Assembly: GCA_949739465.1 (NCBI GenBank) | Contig: CATIYQ010000124.1 | Coordinates: 1 to 6,855 of the forward strand | Length of the DNA: 6,855 nt | From: an uncultured Peptococcaceae bacterium | GTDB taxonomy: Bacteria; Bacillota; Dehalobacteriia; UBA4068; JAAVYR01 | Direction: 5' to 3' | Shown here: one piece after another, positions 1 to 5,887 of the stretch | Position numbering within the stretch: the first letter of the stretch is position 1 | Layout of the letters: the number at the start of each line of letters is the position of its first letter | Position numbers and translations under genes: made by a program | Notes under the pieces: generated by a model | Databases searched by the model: none | Told to the model about the DNA's origin: nothing | The model's input: the letters and a program-made list of their open reading frames with translations, nothing else

Positions 1-1793
1 CGGTAGCAAGCGTATTGGAGGATTGCGGTAAGGCTGGGGTAAAAGCTGCTGTAATCATCACCTCTGGCTTTGCGGAAGTGGGCAATAAAGAAGGGGAAGG
101 GGAAATCATCGCTGTTGCAAAAAAATACGGTATTCGTTTTATCGGTCCCAATTGCGCCGGTATGGCAAATACAGACTTTAATCTTTATGCCACCCTGGAA
201 GAAAAACCTTTGCCCGGCGGCATCTCCGTGCTGTCACAAAGCGGCGCGGTGGGCGGCGCTGTCATGGTGGCGTCTAAGGAGCGGGGCATTGGTATCAGCA
301 AATTTTTAAGTTTTGGTAACGGTTCTGACCTGGAAGTGTTGGAACTGTTGGCGTATTTAAGAGATGACGCAGATACCAAAGCCATCGTTCTCTACATCGA
401 AAATATCAAAGACGGCAGCGCCTTTATGGACGTATTAAAATCCACTACGGAGAGAAAGCCTGTTATCGTCATCAAATCCGGTCGTACTTCCAGCGGTCAG
501 CGGGCGACTCTTTCTCATACGGGGTCTCTTTCCGGTTCGGACCGGGTATACAGCGCAGCGCTTGCCCAGTGCGGTGCGCTCCGCGTGCGGACCTTGGAGG
601 ACGCATATGACTTATGTCAGGGGTTTGCGGTGCTACCTAGACCCCAAGGCGATAAGGTGGTCATCGTGACTAATTCAGGGGGACCGGGCGTTATGGCAGC
701 GGACCAAGCCGATGACGAGGGCTTGTCTATTCTGGAGTCCAGACCGGCATTAAAAGAAGAATTGGCGTCTTTCCTTTCTCCCTATGCCGGGAAGGGAAAT
801 CCCATTGACATTACGGTAGAAGGAACAGGGGAGCAATATGAACGGGCGTTAACTGTAGCGTTACGAGATTATGACTGCGCGCTGGCTTTTTATATCGGTA
901 CGCCCTATCTCAAAGCCATGCCTATTGCCGAAGGTATTGTGCAGGCGGCAAAGAAAACGGGCAAGCCTATTATTGCCAGTCTCATGGTAGGCTCTGATAT
1001 GGCGGAAGCCCTCCGCTACCTGAAAGAGAACAACATTATGTATTTGCCGGACGGGGAACGCGCTATGAAGGTCTTTGCCAAAATGGTCCAATATGAAACC
1101 TATTTGGCAAATCAAAATAAGAGGGTAGCAGCTGTTGACGTAAAGTCAGATTTGCCCAAGCTCCTATTAGAGCCGGACGCTATGGCGCTCTTAAAAGAAA
1201 ACGGTCTTCCTGTGCCTGCTTTCCGCTTTGTTACGGAGAAGGCGCAATTAGCGGCGGCGGCAGCAGAAGTAGGCTATCCTTTGGCGATGAAAGTGGTATC
1301 TCCTCAAATTATTCACAAGTCCGACGTGAAAGGCGTATACTTGAATTTGCAGAACGAAGCGGCGGTAAAGGTTGCTTTTGATACCATGGCGGCAACCTTT
1401 GCCGAGAAGGATTTTCGCGGGGTGACGCTCTATCCTATGGTGAAACCGGGCAAAGAAATCATGGTGGGCTTTCACCGTGACCCTCAGTTTGGACCGGTGG
1501 TATTGGCAGGATTGGGCGGCATCTATACGGAGATTTTGAAGGACGTTGCGCTTGCTGTTGCGCCCGTCTCTCAGGCGAAAGCTTTATCTATGCTGAAAAC
1601 CTTAAAATGCTATCCGCTCCTTACCGGTGTACGGGGAGAAGCGAGCGTGGATTTGCAATCTTTGGCGCGGCTCATTGCTGACTTTTCCCAATTACCTTTC
1701 GCTTATCCCGATTTGCAGGAGGCGGATTTGAATCCTGTCTTTGCTGATGAAACCGGCGTGACCATCGTAGACGCGCGTTTGATTAGAAAGTAG
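1..1793 (+). CDS. Acyl-CoA synthetase (NDP-forming), acetate--CoA ligase (ADP-forming) type, 5' partial
   Basis: The enzyme interconverts acyl-CoA + ADP + Pi with free acid + CoA + ATP in the cytoplasm. The frame is open to the left edge (first full codon at 3), and the residues before the TTG at 15 read VASV, which fits the CoA-binding domain, so the true start lies upstream. About 596 residues are visible against roughly 700 for fused alpha-beta members. Numbering from the TTG at 15, the end of the CoA-binding domain has GPNCAGM (44-50). The ligase domains follow, with SVLSQSGAVGG (71-81), the phospho-acceptor histidine H168 in TLSHTGS, and TNSGGPGVMAAD (219-230). An ATP-grasp domain covers about 378-592, with KVVSPQIIHKSDVKGV (426-441), FGPVVLAGLGGIYTEILKD (492-510) and DLNPVF near the end. 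It is probably the first visible gene of an operon, 18 bases before the aminotransferase start. The acyl substrate cannot be read from sequence; acetate, branched-chain or aryl acids are all possible. Confidence 0.93.
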   Translation, partial: VASVLEDCGKAGVKAAVIITSGFAEVGNKEGEGEIIAVAKKYGIRFIGPNCAGMANTDFNLYATLEEKPLPGGISVLSQSGAVGGAVMVASKERGIGISKFLSFGNGSDLEVLELLAYLRDDADTKAIVLYIENIKDGSAFMDVLKSTTERKPVIVIKSGRTSSGQRATLSHTGSLSGSDRVYSAALAQCGALRVRTLEDAYDLCQGFAVLPRPQGDKVVIVTNSGGPGVMAADQADDEGLSILESRPALKEELASFLSPYAGKGNPIDITVEGTGEQYERALTVALRDYDCALAFYIGTPYLKAMPIAEGIVQAAKKTGKPIIASLMVGSDMAEALRYLKENNIMYLPDGERAMKVFAKMVQYETYLANQNKRVAAVDVKSDLPKLLLEPDAMALLKENGLPVPAFRFVTEKAQLAAAAAEVGYPLAMKVVSPQIIHKSDVKGVYLNLQNEAAVKVAFDTMAATFAEKDFRGVTLYPMVKPGKEIMVGFHRDPQFGPVVLAGLGGIYTEILKDVALAVAPVSQAKALSMLKTLKCYPLLTGVRGEASVDLQSLARLIADFSQLPFAYPDLQEADLNPVFADETGVTIVDARLIRK

Positions 1794-1798
1794 ATAAA

Positions 1799-1804
1799 GA
1801 GGAG
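1799..1804 (+). promoter_or_regulatory. Shine-Dalgarno site that decides the aminotransferase start
   Basis: GAGGAG ends one base before the ATG at 1806 but seven bases before the in-frame ATG at 1812. The two ATGs form a tandem ATGACTATGACT. Normal spacing favours 1812, giving an N-terminus of MTVKPREEL rather than MTMTVKPREEL. Confidence 0.75.
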
Positions 1805-1811
1805 TATGACT

Positions 1812-2927
1812 ATGACTGTAAAACCAAGAGAAGAACTGGCGAATTTACCTGATTATCAAGAAGGCAAACCTTTTGAATTGGCTTGTGCTGAAAAGGGTAT
1901 CCTCTCTGTAACCCGACTATGCTTTAATGAAAATCCTATGGGGATGTCGCCTCTTGCCATGCAAGCTATTGTGGATATGGCAGGGAAGGCTGACAGATAC
2001 CCCGATACGTTCATCTATGAATTAAGAGAAAAGATTGCTGCTAAAGAACGAGCCAGGGGGGTATCTGCTGTGACTCGTGAAAATGTCTTTGTCAGCAATG
2101 GTTCTGATGAAATGATTAACCTACTGGGGAAAACCTTTTTGTCGACCGGCGATGAAGCTATTATTGCCGACCCAACCTTTCCCCAGTTTGAAACGACCAT
2201 TGTCTCCATGGGGGCGAAGGCGGTAAAAGTGCCGGTGGACGGAGCGTTTCAGCATGATTTAGCAGCGATGTTAGGAGCGGTTACGGAGAAAACCAAAATG
2301 ATATTTCTCTGTAATCCTAACAATCCTACCGGGACTTATTTAAAGAAACAGGCGATTGCGGATTTTCTCGCTCAAGTGCCGAAACATATCTTGGTAGTCA
2401 TGGACGTGGCATATTGTGAATATGCCCAAGGGGAAGCAGGTTACGACCAGGGAGACGACTATGTGCTTAAACAAAAAAATCTCATTGTCTTGCGAACATT
2501 CTCGAAAGTATATTCTTTAGCCGGTCTTCGTATCGGCTATGCGATTGCGCCGATGGAAATCCTCGGGCAAATGCAGAAAGTGCGAGAACCTTTTAACGTC
2601 AATATTATTGCCCAGGCGGCAGCGGCGGCAGCCCTTGACGACGTGAGTCACGTGGCGAAAACGCTAGCCAATAACCAGCAGGGGAAAGCCTATTTGCATG
2701 AGGCTTTTCGTGAAATGGGACTTGATTTTGTTCCTACAGCGGCAAACTTTATTCTGGTAAAAATCGGCGCGCCTTCTAAAGAAGCGGAAAAAGCGCTGCT
2801 GGATTTAGGCGTTGCAGTAAAAGCTGGGGCTCCTTATGGACTGGAAGGCTATTTGCGCGTAACCATTGGTAAACCGTCAGACAATGAAAGATTTATTGCC
2901 GCTTTGAAACAAGTGTTAGCGAAATAA
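1812..2927 (+). CDS. hisC: Class I/II PLP aminotransferase, histidinol-phosphate aminotransferase (HisC) family
   Basis: This is a cytoplasmic PLP-dependent transaminase of 371 residues, close to the usual HisC length of about 350-370. Numbering from 1812, it has the substrate-side motif NENPMGMSP (40-48) and RYPD (62-65). The cofactor-binding region has SNGSDEMI (95-102) and NPNNPTG (168-174), then D198 and Y201 in VVMDVAYCEYA. The Schiff-base lysine is K232 in TFSKVYSLAGLRIGY, and the carboxylate-binding arginine is R349 in YLRVTIG. VREPFNVN (257-264) is also typical of HisC. All catalytic residues are present. No other histidine-biosynthesis gene is in view. The gene lies between an ADP-forming acyl-CoA synthetase and a TRAP permease, so its physiological substrate may be an aromatic or other amino acid rather than histidinol phosphate. 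HisC proteins that act on aromatic amino acids are known in other bacteria. Family assignment is firm; the specific activity is inference. Confidence 0.85.
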   Translation: MTVKPREELANLPDYQEGKPFELACAEKGILSVTRLCFNENPMGMSPLAMQAIVDMAGKADRYPDTFIYELREKIAAKERARGVSAVTRENVFVSNGSDEMINLLGKTFLSTGDEAIIADPTFPQFETTIVSMGAKAVKVPVDGAFQHDLAAMLGAVTEKTKMIFLCNPNNPTGTYLKKQAIADFLAQVPKHILVVMDVAYCEYAQGEAGYDQGDDYVLKQKNLIVLRTFSKVYSLAGLRIGYAIAPMEILGQMQKVREPFNVNIIAQAAAAAALDDVSHVAKTLANNQQGKAYLHEAFREMGLDFVPTAANFILVKIGAPSKEAEKALLDLGVAVKAGAPYGLEGYLRVTIGKPSDNERFIAALKQVLAK

Positions 2928-2942
2928 AGAAAGCATTGTTTT

Positions 2943-4850
2943 ATGGAACAGCAAAAAAACTTTTCTTTCACACAAAAAGTCGTTTTTCTTTTAGCGACCA
3001 TATTAGGTTTTCTCCAGTTATGGTGGGTGATGGTTCATCCTCTAACCAGCTATTTGCAGCAGGGAATTCACCTATCCTTTATGTTAGCCATTATCTTTCT
3101 CACTAAACCGGCAATGAAAAAAAACAGCCACGCAGCGCATTTTTGGGAACAGGCGCTCAGCGTGGTTTTGGCGTGTTTTGCCCTTGGCGTTGGCGTTTAT
3201 CAATGCTGTTTTTGGCAGGATATATTATTGCGTTCCGACGCCCCATTATTTTTTGATGTGTTTTGGGGTACGGTTTTATTGCTCCTGATTATGGAGGGCA
3301 TTCGTCGTTCCGCCGGGAATATTATGTGCGGTATTTCCGGATTTTTCTTTCTTTATGCTTTTCTCAATGTCAATGCTGATTTTGGTTTCCAGGATTTTTG
3401 GGGTGCGTTAAGTCATATTATCTCTGTGGAGTTTATGTCCGAAAACGGTATTTATAACATGCCGCTGCAAACCATGAGCAGCTATATTATTGTCTTTGTC
3501 ATCTTTAGTACGGTTCTCGGTCATTTAGGCGCCAATCATCTTTTTAACGAGATGGCGCATTGTCTGGTAGGACATAAGCGGGGCGGCGCGGGAAAGGTGG
3601 CGGTGGTTGCCAGCAGCATTATGGGAACGACCAGCGGCAGTCCTATTGCTAATCTGTTTACCACCGGCGTTTATACTATTCCCATGATGCGCGCCCAGGG
3701 GTATCCTTCTCGTTTTGCTGGCGCTATTGAGTGCGCTTCGTCTATCGGCGGGCAGCTGATGCCGCCTGTTATGGGCGCGGTCGCCTTTATGATTGCGGAC
3801 AGTGCGGGGATTCCTTATCAGCAGGTGCTGTTGGCAGCGTTATTGCCTGCCCTGCTTTATTATGGTTCGTTGTTTTTTACCATTGATTTGGAGACGCAAA
3901 AAATGGGATTGGAAACCATGGCGCGGCAAAGTCCCAAGACGTTATTGCCCCTCTTGAAAAAAGACGGTGTGCTGCTCCTGCCCCTGCTTCTGTTGATTCT
4001 GCTTTTGGCTTATTATGCTGCGCCTCATATAGCGGGAGGAATTAGCATTTTGTTCCTTTGGGTGGTTGGCGTTTTTCGTCAGCCCAGGGGGCTTTCTTGG
4101 GGACGAAAGATCCATAATTTTTCTTTGAAATTTATTTATGCTATGGACAAAGGCATTATTGATATTTGCGGTTTGGCTTCTCTTGCGGCAGGTTCCGGCA
4201 TGGTTATCGGTTTTATGGAGCTTTCCGGTCTAGGTGTTTCTCTGAGCGAATTTCTGGTTTCTTTTGCCAACGGCTCATTGTTTTTGACGTTGCTCTTGTG
4301 GGGCTTTTTAGCGTTGGCGTTAGGCGGACCGATGCCCACCTTAAGCGCTTATCTTTTGGTATCGACGCTGGCAACACCGATTTTTGCACAGTTCGGTATT
4401 GCGCCGGTAGCGACGCATTTATTTGTCTTGTATTTTACCATGGTCGGTCCTGTCATTCCACCGGTATCGATTCTTGCTTGCTGCGGCGCAAGCATTGCGG
4501 GCGGACCGCCCATTCAGGTCAGTTTAACTACGCTGAAAATCGCCTTTGCCGCATTTATCATTCCCTTTGTTTTTATTTACCGTCCCGAGTTGATGCTAGT
4601 AGGGGACTGGTGGCGTATTATTTTGGTATTCTTTAGTGTTTTGGTAGGCGTATTTTTATTTGCTACAATGGTGGAGGGATATCATGGCAGGAGACTTTCT
4701 GCGCTGCGGCGGCTTTTGCGGGGTGGGGCTGCTCTTTGCTGTTTTTATCCTGATTGGCGGATGAATGTATTGGGTTGTCTTTGGGCGTGTTATTTGTGCT
4801 ATGCCAATGGTCATAGTTCTTCTTTAACATCCCTTGGGGAAGAATCTTGA
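2943..4850 (+). CDS. TRAP transporter fused permease (DctQM-type, TAXI-associated)
   Basis: This 635-residue polytopic inner-membrane protein matches the fused 4TM/12TM TRAP permeases that work with a TAXI-type periplasmic binding protein in ion-coupled solute uptake. I see about 16-18 hydrophobic segments, the first at about 11-32 and the last at about 594-620. Diagnostic stretches are TTSGSPIANLFTTGVYTIP (229-247), FAGAIECASSIGGQLMPPVMG (258-278, read as two adjoining motifs), and ATHLFVLYF (490-498) with PPVSILACCGASIAGG (506-521). The C-terminus (EGY..RRLS...RRLLRGGAAL..FYPDW) also follows the family pattern, so no truncation is suspected. The usual GMGLPT-like element reads GGPMPT (461-466). 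The start ATG at 2943 lies 15 bases after the aminotransferase stop and has only a weak purine run (AAAGAAAG) upstream. No solute-binding protein gene is in the window, so the substrate is unknown; small carboxylates or amino acids would fit the family. Confidence 0.9.
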   Translation: MEQQKNFSFTQKVVFLLATILGFLQLWWVMVHPLTSYLQQGIHLSFMLAIIFLTKPAMKKNSHAAHFWEQALSVVLACFALGVGVYQCCFWQDILLRSDAPLFFDVFWGTVLLLLIMEGIRRSAGNIMCGISGFFFLYAFLNVNADFGFQDFWGALSHIISVEFMSENGIYNMPLQTMSSYIIVFVIFSTVLGHLGANHLFNEMAHCLVGHKRGGAGKVAVVASSIMGTTSGSPIANLFTTGVYTIPMMRAQGYPSRFAGAIECASSIGGQLMPPVMGAVAFMIADSAGIPYQQVLLAALLPALLYYGSLFFTIDLETQKMGLETMARQSPKTLLPLLKKDGVLLLPLLLLILLLAYYAAPHIAGGISILFLWVVGVFRQPRGLSWGRKIHNFSLKFIYAMDKGIIDICGLASLAAGSGMVIGFMELSGLGVSLSEFLVSFANGSLFLTLLLWGFLALALGGPMPTLSAYLLVSTLATPIFAQFGIAPVATHLFVLYFTMVGPVIPPVSILACCGASIAGGPPIQVSLTTLKIAFAAFIIPFVFIYRPELMLVGDWWRIILVFFSVLVGVFLFATMVEGYHGRRLSALRRLLRGGAALCCFYPDWRMNVLGCLWACYLCYANGHSSSLTSLGEES

Positions 4851-4886
4851 AAAAATGCGCTGAAAAGACGCTTCTCTGAAATAGGA

Positions 4887-4916
4887 ATAACAATCGGTCC
4901 TCTTCTTGCATATAAT
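4887..4916 (+). promoter_or_regulatory. Candidate sigma-70 promoter for the amidase gene
   Basis: A perfect TATAAT lies at 4911-4916 with ATAACA at 4887-4892 (4 of 6 matches to TTGACA) and an 18-base spacer. Transcription would begin near 4923 and leave a leader of about 33 bases before the TTG start. There is no convincing terminator between the TRAP gene and this site, so readthrough from the operon may also contribute. Confidence 0.5.
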
Positions 4917-4940
4917 GCAGCAAAATCATCTGGTAGGAAG

Positions 4941-4946
4941 AGGGGG
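4941..4946 (+). promoter_or_regulatory. Ribosome binding site supporting the TTG start of the amidase
   Basis: AGGGGG lies nine bases before TTG 4956. An in-frame TAG at 4950-4952 excludes any start further upstream, and translation from TTG gives the family-typical N-terminus MAIKIAIDPGH. Confidence 0.7.
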
Positions 4947-4955
4947 ATGTAGACA

Positions 4956-5540
4956 TTGGCTATTAAGATTGCAATCGACCCGGGACATGCGCCGGGAAAT
5001 GTCAATGCCGGACCCAACGGTTATTATGAATATGCGGGAATGTGGAAACTATCTAATTATTTGAAAGATTATTTGGAGCAGCAGGGCTTTGCCGTCCTTT
5101 TGACTCGGACGGAGCAGGAAGACCCGACGCTGACGGAGCGCGCTATGCGGGCGGCGGATTGGGGCGCGGATATGCTCATCAGTCAGCATAGTAACTCTGC
5201 AAACGGACAGGTGCGAGGGGTAGAGGTGTATTATTCTATGACGCAACCCGGAGACGAGCCTTTTGCGGCGGGGCTGGCTGCTGCCCAGGCAAAGCTGATG
5301 AATACGATAGACCGTGGGGCAAAAGTGCGGGAAAGCACCACTGACCCAGGATTGGATTATTATACAATCATGGTGGTTGCCCAGCAAAACGGTGTGCCTC
5401 ATGTGTTTCTTATCGAAAACGGCTTCCATGATAATGTGGAAGACGAGGCGTTTTTGCTTGATGATAATAAACTACGGTCAATTGCAAAGCTCCAGGCGCA
5501 GCATATTGCCAAGTATTACGGTGTGCCTTGGATTGAGTAG
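4956..5540 (+). CDS. N-acetylmuramoyl-L-alanine amidase, Amidase_3 family, catalytic domain only
   Basis: This is a zinc-dependent peptidoglycan hydrolase that cuts the bond between N-acetylmuramic acid and L-alanine. The 194 residues form one Amidase_3 domain: zinc ligands H11 (IAIDPGH), E25 (NGYYEYAG) and H78 (LISQHSNS), and the catalytic glutamate E154 in FLIENGFHDN. The protein begins directly with the first beta strand, with no signal peptide, N-terminal membrane segment, SH3 or other wall-binding repeat. That differs from exported CwlD/AmiC-type enzymes and resembles the catalytic domain of phage endolysins and some stand-alone clostridial amidases. It has its own likely promoter and a strong terminator, so it appears to be a monocistronic unit. 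No holin or other phage gene is visible nearby. Possible roles are a domesticated prophage lysin, a non-classically exported autolysin, or an intracellular enzyme acting on muropeptides. Family assignment is firm; the role is open. Confidence 0.9.
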   Translation: MAIKIAIDPGHAPGNVNAGPNGYYEYAGMWKLSNYLKDYLEQQGFAVLLTRTEQEDPTLTERAMRAADWGADMLISQHSNSANGQVRGVEVYYSMTQPGDEPFAAGLAAAQAKLMNTIDRGAKVRESTTDPGLDYYTIMVVAQQNGVPHVFLIENGFHDNVEDEAFLLDDNKLRSIAKLQAQHIAKYYGVPWIE

Positions 5541-5587
5541 GCGGCGGAAATATAGCGTGTCACACATAGAAGAAACTAATTTTTCGA

Positions 5588-5625
5588 GCAGACAGAGGAG
5601 TGGTTGCCTTTGTCTGCTTTTTCTT
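5588..5625 (+). terminator. Rho-independent terminator after the amidase gene
   Basis: GCAGACAGAGG (5588-5598) pairs with CCTTTGTCTGC (5607-5617), an 11-base stem with one G-T pair. The loop is eight bases, and TTTTTCTT follows at 5618-5625. It lies 47 bases past the amidase stop and separates that unit from the next gene. Confidence 0.92.
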
Positions 5626-5633
5626 AGACGATA

Positions 5634-5648
5634 TCTTATAATATAAGA
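5634..5648. repeat. 15-base palindrome just after the terminator
   Basis: TCTTATA (5634-5640) and TATAAGA (5642-5648) are perfect inverted copies around a central A. It has no GC and no following T-tract, so it is not a terminator. It includes a TATAAT (5637-5642) but lacks a good -35 element. It is operator-like by shape only. Confidence 0.5.
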
Positions 5649-5741
5649 AGAAATAGACCTCTGAATGTTTAAAATCCCAGCTTAATATGTATGAATGTGT
5701 TTTTGTTGGAATGTTTCTTGGAAAAATCCTGGTGAATTTAT

Positions 5742-5761
5742 AAAGTTTAGAACTAAAGTTT
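5742..5761. repeat. Imperfect 20-base dyad upstream of the carboxyltransferase promoter
   Basis: The half-sites are AAAGTTTAG (5742-5750) and CTAAAGTTT (5753-5761). Eight of ten base pairs are symmetric; the mismatches are G5745/G5758 and the central A-A. The dyad ends 34 bases before the -35 element, a typical position for an activator site. No known operator consensus is recognised. Confidence 0.45.
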
Positions 5762-5795
5762 TTGTTTTGTATTTTGGATACATGATAAATTATGA

Positions 5796-5824
5796 TTGCT
5801 TTTGATTTGAGTCTCTAATATAAT
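5796..5824 (+). promoter_or_regulatory. Sigma-70 type promoter for the carboxyltransferase gene
   Basis: TATAAT at 5819-5824 is perfect, and TTGCTT at 5796-5801 (3 of 6) is spaced by 17 bases. The upstream 60 bases are very AT-rich, which could act as an UP element. Transcription would start near 5831, leaving a leader of about 57 bases. Confidence 0.65.
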
Positions 5825-5831
5825 ATAGGCA

Positions 5832-5860
5832 ACCAGAGTATACCCTGATAGATTTCTGGT
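5832..5860 (+). other. Possible 5' leader stem-loop
   Basis: ACCAGA (5832-5837) pairs perfectly with TCTGGT (5855-5860), extendable by a G-T pair, around a loop of about 15 bases. It would sit at the very 5' end of the predicted transcript, ahead of the ribosome binding site, and leave that site free. A stabilising 5' hairpin is the simplest reading. Confidence 0.4.
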
Positions 5861-5873
5861 GGGGAATTTTGAG

Positions 5874-5881
5874 AGAAGGAG
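5874..5881 (+). promoter_or_regulatory. Strong ribosome binding site of the carboxyltransferase gene
   Basis: AGAAGGAG lies six bases before ATG 5888. It is the best Shine-Dalgarno match in the window and fits the high expression implied by the codon bias. Confidence 0.8.
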
Positions 5882-5887
5882 ATTGTT

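Larger units (their letters stand above)
5541..5887. other. Intergenic control region between amidase and carboxyltransferase genes
   Basis: This 347-base, AT-rich stretch holds no supportable gene. In order it contains the amidase terminator (5588-5625), a 15-base palindrome (5634-5648), three GAATGTTT-like octamers (5663, 5693, 5709), an imperfect 20-base dyad (5742-5761), an ATGAT direct repeat (5782-5796), a promoter (5796-5824), a leader stem-loop (5832-5860) and a ribosome binding site (5874-5881). I recognise no riboswitch or T-box consensus. Confidence 0.8.

Noticed and set aside
15..17. TTG as start of the acyl-CoA synthetase
   Set aside because: The frame is open to the window edge and the upstream residues fit the CoA-binding domain. 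About 100 residues of the family are missing, so the real start lies outside.
2611..2634. Alanine-codon runs (GCG/GCA repeats) in the aminotransferase and near 1250 in the synthetase
   Set aside because: They encode ordinary alanine-rich helices with mixed codons; not a true tandem repeat.
4166..4636. 156-codon + strand ORF inside the TRAP permease
   Set aside because: It is an out-of-frame shadow of a strongly conserved permease region, with basic and cysteine-rich composition and no ribosome binding site or family resemblance.
4817..4844. TTCTTC/GAAGAA inverted repeat at the end of the TRAP gene
   Set aside because: The stem is AT-rich with a 16-base loop, lies inside the coding region and has no T-tract after it.
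4857..4879. Possible terminator after the TRAP permease
   Set aside because: Only a three-base GCG/CGC stem can form, followed by TTCTCT; too weak to call.
4663..5017. Reverse-strand ORFs across the TRAP/amidase junction
   Set aside because: They overlap two well-supported + strand genes, have low-complexity or implausible composition, and lack Shine-Dalgarno sites.
5687..5743. 18-codon ORF (MYECVFVG...) in the intergenic region
   Set aside because: There is no ribosome binding site, it is very short and it lies in AT-rich DNA; probably chance.
5718..5744. TTGGAA...TATAAA as a second promoter
   Set aside because: The spacer is only 15 bases and both elements are imperfect; the 5796-5824 promoter is much better.
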